DNA of 64,000 nt from Cryptomeria japonica (Eukaryota > Streptophyta > Pinopsida > Cupressales > Cupressaceae). Below are positions 23,481 through 33,975 of this stretch, piece after piece (position 1 is the stretch's first letter; each line of letters begins with the position of its first letter). A model generated the notes under the pieces. The model did not search any database and was not told the DNA's origin. It saw nothing but the letters and a program-made list of their open reading frames with translations. The stretch covers positions 819,404,396 through 819,468,395 of the forward strand of contig NC_081414.1 in assembly GCF_030272615.1 (NCBI RefSeq), read 5' to 3'. A program made the position numbers and the translations under genes.

Positions 23481-24780
23481 ATGGCATCTTCATCTTCTGT
23501 TCCCGAATTCATAGCAAACCCTACCATTGTGGAGAACATCAAACGACCTAGACCCATTTCCAAGATCATTCCTAAGATAGTAAAACTGGATTACTCTATT
23601 GGTGCATTTTCTAGAATCCTGAAGGGAGTCGTGTTTGCTGAAGACTCTAGGGTATACATACATTGTTACATAGAAAGTTTAGGGTCCGAACATTTGATGA
23701 ACATGTACATGAATTTAATCACAGACAAGAATGGGGTGGTGAAACCAAAACATAAGGTAGTTGAGGATTTAGGTTTCATAGATATCATCCATATGCCATA
23801 ATTATCAGATGAAACCATCTGATATGTCCTTAGCAGGGTTCATGGTGAATTTATGTGGTTGGACTCAGTATTTAAGATTACCAAGGAAGCTATAAGGGTT
23901 GTTACTGGTTTACCCTCCATCGGTTCTAGACTTGACAAGAAGAATAAAATCCATAACAAAGAGGTTATGAGCTTAACCGGAGCTACATTTGACAGCCGAT
24001 CACTTAGGGTCAATGATATAAAGGATAAAAATGTTAAATATGCTAGCATGGTCATTGGCTATAAAGTTGGTCATACAAATAGGTTGAATTCTGTGTCAAG
24101 TTCATGCATTTATAGCGCACATAAGATGATATTGAACAATGCAAAGATTGATATTTGTGAATGATTAAAGGATGAACTGTTAGAGAATTTGCACAAAATC
24201 AAAGGTGATAAGAAAGGAACCTTCAAATTTGGAAGTCTGATAATGAGATTAATGCTTTACTTTTCAAAAGAGATTCCTGATATAGGACATAATGATTTTG
24301 CCTATGATACTTCAGTTGGAAAATAGATAAAGGAGGCAATTGTTGGTATGGAATCTGATGGTGATAAGTTGGTGAAAGACTACTTTTAGAATTTCCAAGC
24401 TAAAATGAGACAAAGGGAAAGGATTCCCCAAAGCATTGTGGATAAATATGATAAATAGATATGCTTTGTAGTGAAAAGAGATGAAATTTGGATGGAAGCA
24501 ATTAGACCCAGAACTATGTGGATTACTAAAAATGGGATATGAGGTGGATTCTGACATCTTAGACTCATATGCTAAAATACTCCTAGATGCTCCACTGAAA
24601 CCAACATAGGCTAGATATTTGGTAGTGTTGAAACCATTAAAAGTGGTGTAGCTATGATGGAGAGGAAGAAAAGAGATAAATTTATGAAAGATGCTTCTAA
24701 GATGGTAAAGAATGTTACAAAAGGATTGATGAATCTTGGTGGTATTGTTGCTAGTGCAGATGTAAGTCAATTAGAATAGC
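23481..24780 (+). pseudogene. Element B accessory ORF, N-terminal part (unknown function)
   Basis: The start at 23481 (MASSSSVPEFIANPTIVENI) is a credible true start: ATG preceded by a long non-coding spacer and followed by an open 106-residue frame. After stops at 23,800-23,822 it continues with FMWLDSVFKITKEAIRVVTG, GLPSIGSRLDKKNKI and SVSSSCIYSAHKMILNN (to 24,164), then across a TGA into LLENLHKIKGDKKGTFKFGS, LMLYFSKEIPDIG and ICFVVKRDEIWMEAIRPRTM, the region that opens element A. The GLPSIG block and the KFGSL block recall plant transposon-protein domains of unknown function; I cannot confirm a family. Confidence 0.65.
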
Positions 24781-25799
24781 AACCGGTAGCTCACATTTCC
24801 CCTGTGGCTACTTCATCTGATTCTGACAGTGATAAAGTAACTGAATTCAAGAGAGTGGACAGGAAGAAAAGAAAACCCTCATTGGCACCTGCTCCATCTC
24901 CCAAGAAGCCAAGGACATAGAGAAAGAAACAACAGGTTGTAAGAGAGCCTAGTGGTCCAAAGAAGAAAGTGACTCCAAAGAAGAAATCAGAACCTAAGGC
25001 ACTGGATACTCTTACACCGGAAGAGTTGATCAATGAAATCAAACAAGAAGGTAACCTTAGTAATGTGATTAAAATTTATGATTCTTTCAAGGATTCAGAT
25101 AAGGATACTATAGAGGAAAGCATTATTTTGTACCTAGACATATATAACAAATTTCTTATTGAAGTTGTAGATGATCTACCTAATGATTTATACTTAAGGT
25201 TAGAGGCTAAGAGAATGTCTATTATGGAGCTTGATAAGAAATTAAAGGTAGAGGCTCTACTTGTTGTGCATCTTGTTAATTCCAAACAAGAAATTGATGA
25301 TTTAATTTTAGAAGAAAACATAACGGTTTTTGTAAGTGGTCGCTGGCTGGTTAGCCTTATGGCAGGCAGAGTTAAGGAAATTGCAGATGAAACGGCAGAT
25401 AACTGGGATATATTTTTTGTTGAGAGAGAGAAGAAAGAAGATAAAGATAGACAGAAAATAGATAAATATTTTGCTAAATTATATCAAAAGGTTGATAAGG
25501 GTAAAGGAAAAATTGGTAGTGTACTTGATATCATGGTCAAGGATAACCTTCTTCCACCGGCACAAGACACCCCACCAATAACTGCAGAGGCACTGGCACA
25601 AACTGATAGTCAACCGGAAGAGAAGGCAGAGGAAATGACAAGAGATGACACTAATCCGAAGTCTAAAATTATTTTTACCATGAATGTGGACACACGAGAT
25701 TTTAACATTGTCATGGATAAGGAAACTACAGGGGTAAAGAGAGCTGAAACTACAAATATTGAGATCTCTGAGTCACTGGTCAACACTGTTGACTCTTAG
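24781..25799 (+). pseudogene. Element B accessory ORF, conserved middle block
   Basis: A basic linker (RKKRKPSLAPAPSPKKP-like, about 24,860-24,960) leads into a 276-residue open frame at 24969: TPEELINEIKQEGNLSNVI, then LYLDIYNKFLIEVVDDLP, RLEAKRMSIMELDKK and LMAGRVKEIADETADNWDIF, then a Lys-rich stretch and an acidic Pro/Thr/Glu-rich linker. These blocks match A and C. The frame ends at a TAG at 25,797-25,799. Confidence 0.7.
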
Positions 25800-26910
25800 C
25801 AAAATGTTGAGGAGATAGCTGAAGTTAAGAAAACTAAAACCATCCCTGATGATACTTAGCTTAACATTGAGAAACTGATAGAAGCACAAGTAGAAGTAGT
25901 AGTAGAAAAGGGACAAGAATAGAGTGTAGTTGAACTGGCAGTCAGTAAGGAAGATAATAAGGATGAAAACAAAGATGAAAAATAGAGTGAGCATAAGGAA
26001 GAAATAGTTAATAAGGAAGAAGTTAAAGATGGAAACAAGATAGCAGAAGTAGTTAAGGAATCCGGAGATGAGAAGAAACCAACTGTAGAACCTCACACTC
26101 CGCCTAGCACTTCCACTATGGATTATAGACCTACTAATATGATAGATGTACTTTTAGATTCCATAAAGAAGATCATTGAATCAAACTCCTTAGAATTTAA
26201 GGCCATTGATGATACTTTACCTATTTTGAAATTTATTGCACCAGATTGTAAGATAGATCATATTTCTAGATCTTTAGGTAAATTGGACACATTGCCCAAA
26301 TTCATTTCTTCAAATATTCTAACTGTAGATAAAATTAATGAAGAGAATGTTAAGGAAAGGTTGAATAAGGAGAAAGGTGAATTCTTTGACAAGACTATTA
26401 AGGACTGTATTGAGCATATTGATTCTTTGTTACCGACACTTAATTCCACTATTTTGGAATATAAAGAATTGTATAAGGAAGCATGCAAGCCTCACCACCT
26501 AATAGAGGATATTGATGAGGAGATAAGGAAAACACAAAAGGAGATTGATGATATAGCAGATAACATGATAGGTTCTTCGGAACTTACTTCAGGTTTGGAT
26601 CAAGAAATGGCAGTTTTTGAAGAAAAGATTGAAAAATCAGAAAAGGAAAAAGCAAGGATAAGAATGAAGGCCCGAGAGCTGAAAAATAAAATTGGTCCTA
26701 GATTGAACAACCTTCTAACACATCGGATTGATCTGTCCAAAGCAACCATTCAAGCAGAAACATAATCAGAGCAATGGATGCACTATCTGACCGAGATGAT
26801 CCAATAGACTGAAACCATTATTTCTAACAGCACTAAATTCATGCAAAGTCTTAATCTGATTTTAGCGGATATCTTTCAAATTGTACATAACCAATTATAG
26901 GCTTTGAGGT
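25800..26910 (+). pseudogene. Element B accessory ORF, acidic linker and C-terminal coiled coil
   Basis: 25,800-26,117 is a Glu/Lys/Asp/Val-rich linker with several TAG stops (25,857, 25,920, 25,983). From 26118 a 215-residue frame reads VLLDSIKKIIES, DTLPILKFIAPDCKI, HHLIEDIDEEIRKTQKEIDD and an extended coiled coil (EEKIEKSEKEKARIRMKARE). After a TAA at 26,763 it continues to LILADIFQIVHNQL, matching A's LADIYQIVTHQL. Confidence 0.7.
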
Positions 26911-27101
26911 AAATTTTGAACTCTTTGATTCTTTTTGACATGCTTTGTCATTGATGTTAAAGGGGGAGTAGTAGTGTGGGAGAAAAATGTACAGAAGGGA
27001 TCATTTGCTCAAGGGGAGCACTATTATTCTTGGATCAGTTTTGGACTTCATTTTTGGGTATCATCTTTTTTATTTTTCTCATGAGTGTTGCCATCAATAC
27101 C

Positions 27102-27115
27102 AAAGGGGGTGATTG
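27102..27115 (+). other. Polypurine tract of element B
   Basis: CAAAGGGGGTGAT directly before TGTTGG; a second purine block (AAAGGGGGAGTAG) is at about 26,960. Confidence 0.75.
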
Positions 27116-27978
27116 TTGGTATTATACACTTAGATGAGAATAGTTGATGGTGTCATTGATGGCAACCAACTGGTAACATGGTTCGCAAGTTACACTGGCA
27201 ACAGACATCATCTACCGGCACTGGTAGGCACTACAAGGTTATTTACTGGCATCCAGTCTATACCGACATAAGCTCTTACCAGAACTCCTAGCCGACATGG
27301 AAATTATATTGTTTTGTATTGTAATATTATTTGTATAGCCGACATGATGTATTGTTAAGACTCGTATATGTATGAGATCTTGTAGGTCATTTTGTAAGTA
27401 AGTAATATGTAATTAGGTAATGAATGCAAGCGGTATATGAGAGCGAATAACTGTATATGCATTATGATGTAATTATTTTATGAGTGAATAAGAGCATAGT
27501 AGAGAAAAGCAAGGTTTATGGTAGAGGTATCCGATAGAGCTTAAACCGGTACTGAATCTAGCATTGCAGATGCTATTTTAAGCAGTACATTGTCATTGGA
27601 TTTAATCATCCAATTTTGTAGTCAGTGGGACTCCATATTTTTGTTGTTGAGTAGTGAGCTCTAGGTTATTAGCCTTCCTATATGTGCATGCCCCTATTGT
27701 ATAAGTAATATTTATTCATATTGGCCAGTGAGTAAATTTTGTGGGTCACAAATCCCACCGAGGTTTTTCCCCTACTGGGTTTCCTTGCCAAAAATATATG
27801 TGTTATGGTGTGCATTGATGGTTATACTATTATTTCTCTTTATTGCATTATTACTTGTTTACCAGTATATTAATTTGGGTTATAAAGTTGCAAACAAGTT
27901 TAAATCTTTTGTATACCGGTTAGACACGGATTCACACCCCCCCTCTCAATGTCTTTGGGATGGATCAAGTATCTAACA
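27116..27978 (+). repeat. 3' LTR of element B
   Basis: TGTTGG to CTAACA, 863 bp. Contains the shared core 'cccaccgaggtttttccc' and a C-run near the end. It matches the inverted copy at 21347-22116. Confidence 0.9.
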
Positions 27979-27983
27979 TTTTA

Positions 27984-28304
27984 TACATGCTTCAAGGATT
28001 AATTTTCAACCACCGAAGGCCGACAAAGAGGAATTTCAAACCCCGAAGACAAATAATGCATAGGAGATGTGGCAGACCTGACATAGGGCCACCCTAAGGG
28101 GTGGGGACAAGGGTGCCACGCCACCCCTATCCTTCCCTATTTTGGGGTTTGGACAGGGTCTAGAGAAGACATAGGACATGAAGGAGAAAGAGTGAAGGGT
28201 TGGAAATGCAGAATAGGTCTTGATTAGGGAAGGAGATTTCATCACCAAGGTGAGGACCAAAAATATAGTTAAAATTGTATGGGTCACAATTTTATGACAC
28301 TACA
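27984..28304 (-). repeat. 3' LTR of element F, part 2
   Basis: Continues the F LTR after B and its TSD; ends 'gacactaca'. Matches 33656-33975. On the minus strand this is the U3 part, from TGTAGTGTCA to the TATA box. Confidence 0.9.
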
Positions 28305-28320
28305 TTTAGCCCCCACTTTA
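28305..28320 (-). other. Polypurine tract of element F
   Basis: The minus strand reads TAAAGTGGGGGCTAAA directly before the LTR start TGTAGTGTCA. Confidence 0.8.
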
Positions 28321-30739
28321 GCGGGAGTATGGCTTATGCCACTACTACCAGTAAAGTAGAAGAAAAGAGAGAGATGAAGATGAGAGATGTAGAGTAAAAC
28401 CACAAGGAGTATAAGACATTACCAATATTGAGGAGCAAAATTCCTCCAATCTTAGGGTCTCAACTCACACCAACATATGCAAGAGTACACAAAAAAGTCA
28501 CAAGACACACAAAACAAAGACAAAGCACAAAAAGACACACGACAAGAACAAGACATGAGACAATAAAATTAACTAGCCAAAGAGATCTCAAGCTCAGATG
28601 TCTCAAAAACTATTCAGGACACAAAGACCAATGCCATCACATAAACATGAGAGATCACATAAAAGAGCAAAGCTGACATCATTCATGAACTATCAATAGT
28701 AAAACTATTAGTTACTGAGAGGAAGAAGAGATAGAACATGAATACACACTTTGGTGGTCCATGAGAAGAAAGGTGAAGAAGAATGAGACCATGGACATCT
28801 CACCCCTAAAACTACATGATCCATGAGGAGAAGGACATGGAAAATCTTGCCCCTAGAGCCTGTCTAGGTGATCCATGTAGAGACAGAGAGAGAACATTGT
28901 TAGTTCCACTCAACCTCATGCGCATGTGTGCAAGTGAGGTTTGAAGCACCTCATAGGAGTCTATGCCTAAGTACGCTACAACCTATATAGAATGTGTAGT
29001 ACAAGTGTCAAGAAAGGTGTGATATATCGCTCTAAGGTTATGTTCTTTGGTTCTAAGAATAATCACCCCGTATAAAAGAAAAGTGGCATCATCTCTCTCT
29101 AAGAGACTGTGCTCTGGTTCTGAGAATGACCCACTTTACAAAAGAGAAGTGATGAAATCTTTCTCTAAGAGGTTTCCCTCTAGTTCCAAGACTATCCCAC
29201 TGTATAAGAAAAGATAAAGTGAAGACATATCACTCTAAGAGACCATTCTCTAGTTCTAAGAATGACCCACTGTACAAGAAAAGTGGCAACATCTTGCTCT
29301 AAGAGGTTTCCCTCTGGTTCCAATAATGTCTCATTGTATAATACATGAGAGAAGTATAGTACAAAGGAGAAATGTGGGTTCCCCCCCCCCTTAAGATGTC
29401 AACATAGACTAATGTTGATATCTTAAGGAAAGGAGAACAAGGATGCCTACCTTCATCACAAAGAAGATACCCGCTATCCAACAATGTCATAAATCCAAGC
29501 AAGAGAGGGAATACTCTTCAAGAAAGGATAAGATAGTTGAAAAGAGATGTCTTACTATAAGTGTAAAGGGGATCCTTGGAGGAGAAGAGATCTTTGTTCA
29601 AAATACATCTACCCCCAAGAGGAGTTGTCTTAGACAAATATAACATCTTCTAGAACAAGAAAAGGAAAGAACAAGAATGCAATCCTTCCTCCTATTTCTA
29701 GGTGAAAGGGATTCTTGATGAGGGATGACTCACTTTTATCCCCTAGAGGGATATGGGTGGATTTATTATAGATGTACATTCCCAATTGTAAAAGAGGTCA
29801 TAGTCAAGGACTAACACCTCTTGTATAAGAGAGAATCCTTGAATGAACAACAACAATTCGACACAAGGAATGACATCAAGTAATAGAACTCACACCATCC
29901 ACTTAATAGGAAAAAGTGAATCCCTTGAGAAAGAGAGAGAGAAGGATCATTTCCCCCCAATCTAAGGGACAATGAGAAGAGCTTACACAATCTACTAGAG
30001 AGAGATTAAACATAAGCAAATGTGCAATAATCTTACATGAACACATGCAAGAAAAGACATTAGTAATGGTAAAATACACATCTCAAGAAGTGGTAATCTT
30101 CAAAAAGAAGAGAGAGAAAGCATCATATTTTCCCCAAGGGTGATTAATCGTAAAAGCATACCATTGTAATAAATGATAATCACATATGAAAAATGCAGCC
30201 CCTAAAGAAAATAATGATAAAAAAGAAAAAGGAAAGGAGTGAAAATACTTCCCCCCCAAGTGAGGAGAACAAGGAGAAACATTACACATTTTCTGATGGT
30301 GATTAGTTTCAAGTGATATGTCATCCTAGTGGAACAAATCCTATCAAGAAAGGGATACATACTTCTCAAGAGATCATTCCCTGCTAAGGGGCATATCATA
30401 CTTGCAAATAACCATAGAAGAGGTAAGATTTCCAAGAGAATAAATGAAAGAGAAGAAGTGCAGTACTCACTAAAGATGCCCCTCTCCAAGCAAACAGGAA
30501 AACCAAAGAACAATTATATGCTCACATTAGAATAACCCTATGCAAGAAAAGAGATCTAATAATGAATAACGCACAAAGATAGAGATAAATGTATAGAAAG
30601 AAGAAGAAAAAAATGGACTTCATTTTGCTTCCCCAAAGTATGTTAAAGTGAAACAATACCACCACTAATGATAAAGAGCTCTCGTTAAATGGGATAATTA
30701 TGCCATAGGGTGAAGAGAAACATGAAGGGAAAAGAAGTA
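28321..30739 (-). other. Internal region of element F without recognisable pol
   Basis: About 2.4 kb where the plus strand is strongly purine-rich (many AGAGAAG words). No RT, integrase or protease motif is visible on either strand. It contains the tandem repeat at 29030-29352. The short open stretches here (for example 28,428-28,676) look like chance. Confidence 0.4.
29030..29352. repeat. Tandem repeat in element F, five units of about 64-70 bp
   Basis: Units start at about 29030, 29096, 29163, 29233 and 29297. Each has 'ctctaagag', then 'ctctggttctaagaat', then 'cccactgtataagaaaag'. Divergence between units is moderate, so the array is old. Confidence 0.85.
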
Positions 30740-32080
30740 CTAAGGCATGATGTTTTTACCAAGAAATATAGCTAGATCTTCTGTGAGACAAATGTGTGCA
30801 AGATCATATTGTAGTTGAACAAATTTCTTAAATGCATAACATTTTCCAAGAGAATGTAAATATGAATCATGAAAAAAGCAAATTTCAGTACCTTTCACTT
30901 GCTTAAGATTTTTGTTTTTATTTTGAGGAGGAAAGGAAATGTTCTTTTCATATTTCAACTTCCAATAGATTCTTGCAGCTAATTTGTCAGGATGGCAAAT
31001 ATCATTTTCCCATGAAGAAGAGGGTTTGTTAGAAGAAGGAGTTTCATTATCCACAATTCTAATTTTGCCACTATCTATGCCATCTTGAATAGATTTTTGA
31101 AAATCAGGGCAATCATCAGCATTATGGTCATGGGTTTGATGAAATAAACAAAAAGGATGCTTTGAAGAAGAACCATTCTTGCAGGCTCTCTTGATTTGTT
31201 GTTTTTGAAGGTAATCTTGAAAGTTTTGAAGCCTAAGGAATTCATCTATAGAAAGAGGGGTACCACTTCCTAGGCCTCTTGTAGTAGTTTGTGTAGGAGG
31301 GTTTATAGGAACACGAATTCCGTGCTCAAATTTCCCAATTCCTTGTCCTTTAAAACCTTTTTTTGTAATTATATGAAAGCCATGACTATAAGAATGTTGC
31401 AATTGACTAGATGGAGGAATAGGATCATGAATTTCTTTGAAATCTGATGTGTAAGGAGGCAGAAAAGGATTTGTAGATGAAGGAGGAGTATTGTTTGAAA
31501 TGACAATCCCTTTGCCTTTATCAATCTTATCCTTGTTGAAATATTGGGGAAGAACATCTTCATCATCTAAAAGCTCATTTTTAGTGATTTCTATGCAACG
31601 GGAAAGGTCATGAATGAAATGCCCCCTTAGGAGAATAAAATGCCCCCTTAGGTCATGAAAGGTCTTAGGGGAATAAGGAGGATCAAAAGATGTAAGAATG
31701 TTGATGTTTTCATATTGCCCCCTTTGCTCAAGGATATGTGTATGAGAAGAAGATGGATCCATGATACTTTCCAATGTTTTCTCTCTTGTAGAAAGATCAT
31801 TGGGTAAAGCATTAGATCTCATTTCTTTCACACAAGATACCCTAGGAGATGTAAAAGGGTTGGAATCTTTAGGTTTAGGATCCACAAAAGCTTTAAGGTG
31901 ATTAACATAGGAAATGCATTTTGTTAACAACATCACCATAATGCAACATAATTGATACATGAAAGCTTTGAGATCTAATAATTTAGAAATCCTAACAACA
32001 CAATATGACCAAGTGCTATGAAGAAAGAGAAGCAACGAGAAATGGAAGAAACTCTTATCTGACACATGATAAATATGCAA
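30740..32080 (-). CDS. Gag-like protein of element F with G-patch and Cys/His clusters
   Basis: A 446-residue intact frame. The likely functional start is one of the internal Mets (MRSNALPNDL or MDPSSSHTHI), since the first 60 residues are hydrophobic and leader-like. In order: Pro/Ser-rich segment, a G-patch-like block HGFHIITKKGFKGQGIGKFE followed by GIRVPINPPTQTTTRGLG, a Cys/His cluster CLFHQTHDHNADDC with DFQKSIQDGIDSGKIRI, and a second cluster CFFHDSYLHSLGKC. Such clusters followed by 'LK..I..LI..G.L'-like helices occur in gag/protease regions of gypsy Tat-type elements. It lies directly downstream of the F leader on the minus strand. Not followed by pol. An intact frame in an otherwise decayed neighbourhood is notable. 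Confidence 0.65.
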   Translation of the reverse strand: MHIYHVSDKSFFHFSLLLFLHSTWSYCVVRISKLLDLKAFMYQLCCIMVMLLTKCISYVNHLKAFVDPKPKDSNPFTSPRVSCVKEMRSNALPNDLSTREKTLESIMDPSSSHTHILEQRGQYENINILTSFDPPYSPKTFHDLRGHFILLRGHFIHDLSRCIEITKNELLDDEDVLPQYFNKDKIDKGKGIVISNNTPPSSTNPFLPPYTSDFKEIHDPIPPSSQLQHSYSHGFHIITKKGFKGQGIGKFEHGIRVPINPPTQTTTRGLGSGTPLSIDEFLRLQNFQDYLQKQQIKRACKNGSSSKHPFCLFHQTHDHNADDCPDFQKSIQDGIDSGKIRIVDNETPSSNKPSSSWENDICHPDKLAARIYWKLKYEKNISFPPQNKNKNLKQVKGTEICFFHDSYLHSLGKCYAFKKFVQLQYDLAHICLTEDLAIFLGKNIMP

Positions 32081-32774
32081 AAATTAATGTGATCGCATGT
32101 GAAAGAGCAAGTAAATCCAATTTATTAATTGTCATTTAAAAGTCTCTTCAGTGAAATCTGAATTTGTTGGAAAAGCATATCTAAAATTAGGAACTTTTTA
32201 TGAAAATTAATTTTAAGATTTGAATTTGATGAATTTTGAATTTATGTTCGACCTTAGAGTGTTAAAATTGATAAAGTATGCTGATTTTTTGGATTTGATC
32301 AAAAAAATACAATCAATTCTGTCTCCCGAAATTTCAGCAAAAAAGTCGAGGACCGTGGCGGGAACGCACACAGTCCGACCAACTTTTTTTGAAATTTTTA
32401 GAGATGATAGAAATTATGATTTTAATGCAGAATCCAAAAAAAAAGCCGATTTGGAGATGTCTAGATTGGTCAAAATTGCAGTCAAAGGTCGAAAATAGAA
32501 GAATCTTAAAAATTGGGGTTTTATGATTTAACCACTGAATTTTCAAAATAAAGAGACAGATTTGAATTGCAATTTTGAAATAGAAATCAGAATTGAAATA
32601 AGCAATTAAAATTTTACACCTCACAAGCTTAATTTTCTCAAAATGAAAAATTAGGGTTTTTATGCAATTAACCTCTAAAATTTGCAAATAGATCAAACTT
32701 GAAAATGAAAATTTGAAATTCAAATTGCAATTAATCAGATCGAAGAATGAGAAATCAGAATTAATGTGTAAGAT
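32081..32774 (-). other. Leader region of element F
   Basis: About 700 bp between PBS and gag on the minus strand, AT-rich. It contains 'gaccgtggcgggaacgcaca' (32,350), similar to a phrase in F's own LTR ('gtggcgggaacgtacatgg'), so part of it may be an old LTR-derived duplication. Confidence 0.4.
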
Positions 32775-32790
32775 GTCAGGTTCACCAAAA
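32772..32790 (-). other. Probable primer-binding site of element F
   Basis: The minus strand immediately after the LTR reads TTTTGGTGAACCTGACATC, the expected place and TGG opening for a PBS; the tRNA was not identified. Confidence 0.5.
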
Positions 32791-33975
32791 TGTAAAGTGG
32801 AAAATTGGATCCTAGTGACTCCCCATCTAGGAGAGAGAAAGGAAGCCACTAGGATGATTTTCACTTGGGAGGAACTTTACATTCAAAAGAGGGGCTTGAA
32901 TCTACTAGATCCAAATCCAAGGGAAACAAGGATGTGAATTCTAAGTGGATTGCAAGCATTTGAAGTGTGCTTTACCCTCTTTTGTAAATGAGAAAGTTGA
33001 CTTGTTGACTATGTGGAAAAGAGAGAGGAAATGAGTGAAATGAGGAGCTACAAGTTCAGGATCACGCTATAACTTCAGATCTGAACTAATTAGGCTAATG
33101 CAGATCTGTCCTTCAAATTTGGAGAAAAGTCATCAGGATTGTGGCGGGAACGTACATGGTCCTCCACAAAATCCTCAAAACAAAAAGGGTTCTTCTGTCT
33201 CTACAAATGAATCTCAAACCTGCAATTCCAGCTATGCGTCTGCAACCTACACACAGAAAAGAGAGGAAAATGGGTTGTGGATAGGGGTTTGCCTCAGTCA
33301 AACCTCAGTTGAGCAATCAACCTTGAAAGAAAGTAATTGCAAATGCTTGAATGTAAACAATGGAAATGTATACCTTCTAGATCTACAACATGTTGATGAT
33401 GATTTCTTTTCTTCTTGAATGTAATCACAAATGTTGTATGAAATGACATGTAACATGACAAAACCCTAACACACACGCATGCTTGCAACTGAATGTTGTA
33501 ATGTTGCTCCAATAGATGAATGAAGAAGACTTGAATGCTTAAATGCTTGATGATGACCTTGAAATCTTGTATCTTCTCCTTATGCTCTTTATCTATCTTT
33601 TTGTTTTCCATCTGTCTATCATTCATCCATGAATGAGGGTATTGAATTTCTTTTTATACATGCCTCGAAGATTAATTTTCAACCACCAAAGGCCAACAAA
33701 GAGGAATTAAAAACCCTGAAGACAAATAATGCATAGGAGATCGGGAAAATCTGACATAGGACCACCCTAAGGGGTGGGGACAAGGGCGCCACGCCCCTGT
33801 CCTACCCTATTTTGGGGCTCGAACGGGGTCTAGAGAAGACATAGGACATCAAGGAGAAAGAGTGAATGGTTGGAAATACAGAAATAGGTCTCAATTAGGG
33901 AAGGAGATGTCATCGCCAAGGTGAGGACCCAAAATGTGATTAAAATTGTATGGGTTGCAATTTGATGACGCTACA
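32791..33975 (-). repeat. 5' LTR of element F
   Basis: Plus strand TGTAAAGTGG to GACGCTACA, 1185 bp. Uninterrupted counterpart of the split left LTR. Confidence 0.9.
33650..33660 (-). promoter_or_regulatory. TATA box of element F LTR
   Basis: The minus strand reads TGTATAAAAAG about 315 bp from the LTR start, a normal U3 position. In the other LTR this same box is split by element B. Confidence 0.7.

Larger units (their letters stand above)
21239..27978 (+). mobile_element. Element B: non-autonomous LTR element with gag-like ORF and accessory ORF
   Basis: Starts TGTTGGTATTATACAC (21239), ends ATCTAACA (27978), flanked by TTTTA. Order: 5' LTR with an internal inversion, gag-like ORF with several CCHC knuckles, long accessory ORF, polypurine tract, intact 3' LTR. 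No protease, integrase or RT. Inserted in the TATA box of F's 3' LTR. Confidence 0.95.
20374..33975 (-). mobile_element. Element F: gypsy-like LTR element, minus strand, split by element B
   Basis: Left LTR 20374-21238 plus 27984-28304 (together 1186 bp once B is removed) matches right LTR 32791-33975 (1185 bp). TSD CTCTG flanks the pair. Minus orientation is shown by a polypurine tract (GTGGGGGCTAAA before TGTAGTGTCA) at the left LTR, by a TATAAAAA box in minus sense, and by a minus-strand gag-like ORF. Internal region 28305-32790 has no pol, so F is non-autonomous. Inserted in element E. Confidence 0.9.

Noticed and set aside
20374-33975. Two LTR copies read as two separate solo LTRs, or as a plus-strand element
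   Set aside because: The CTCTG TSD joins the two into one element. PPT, TATA box and gag all read on the minus strand.
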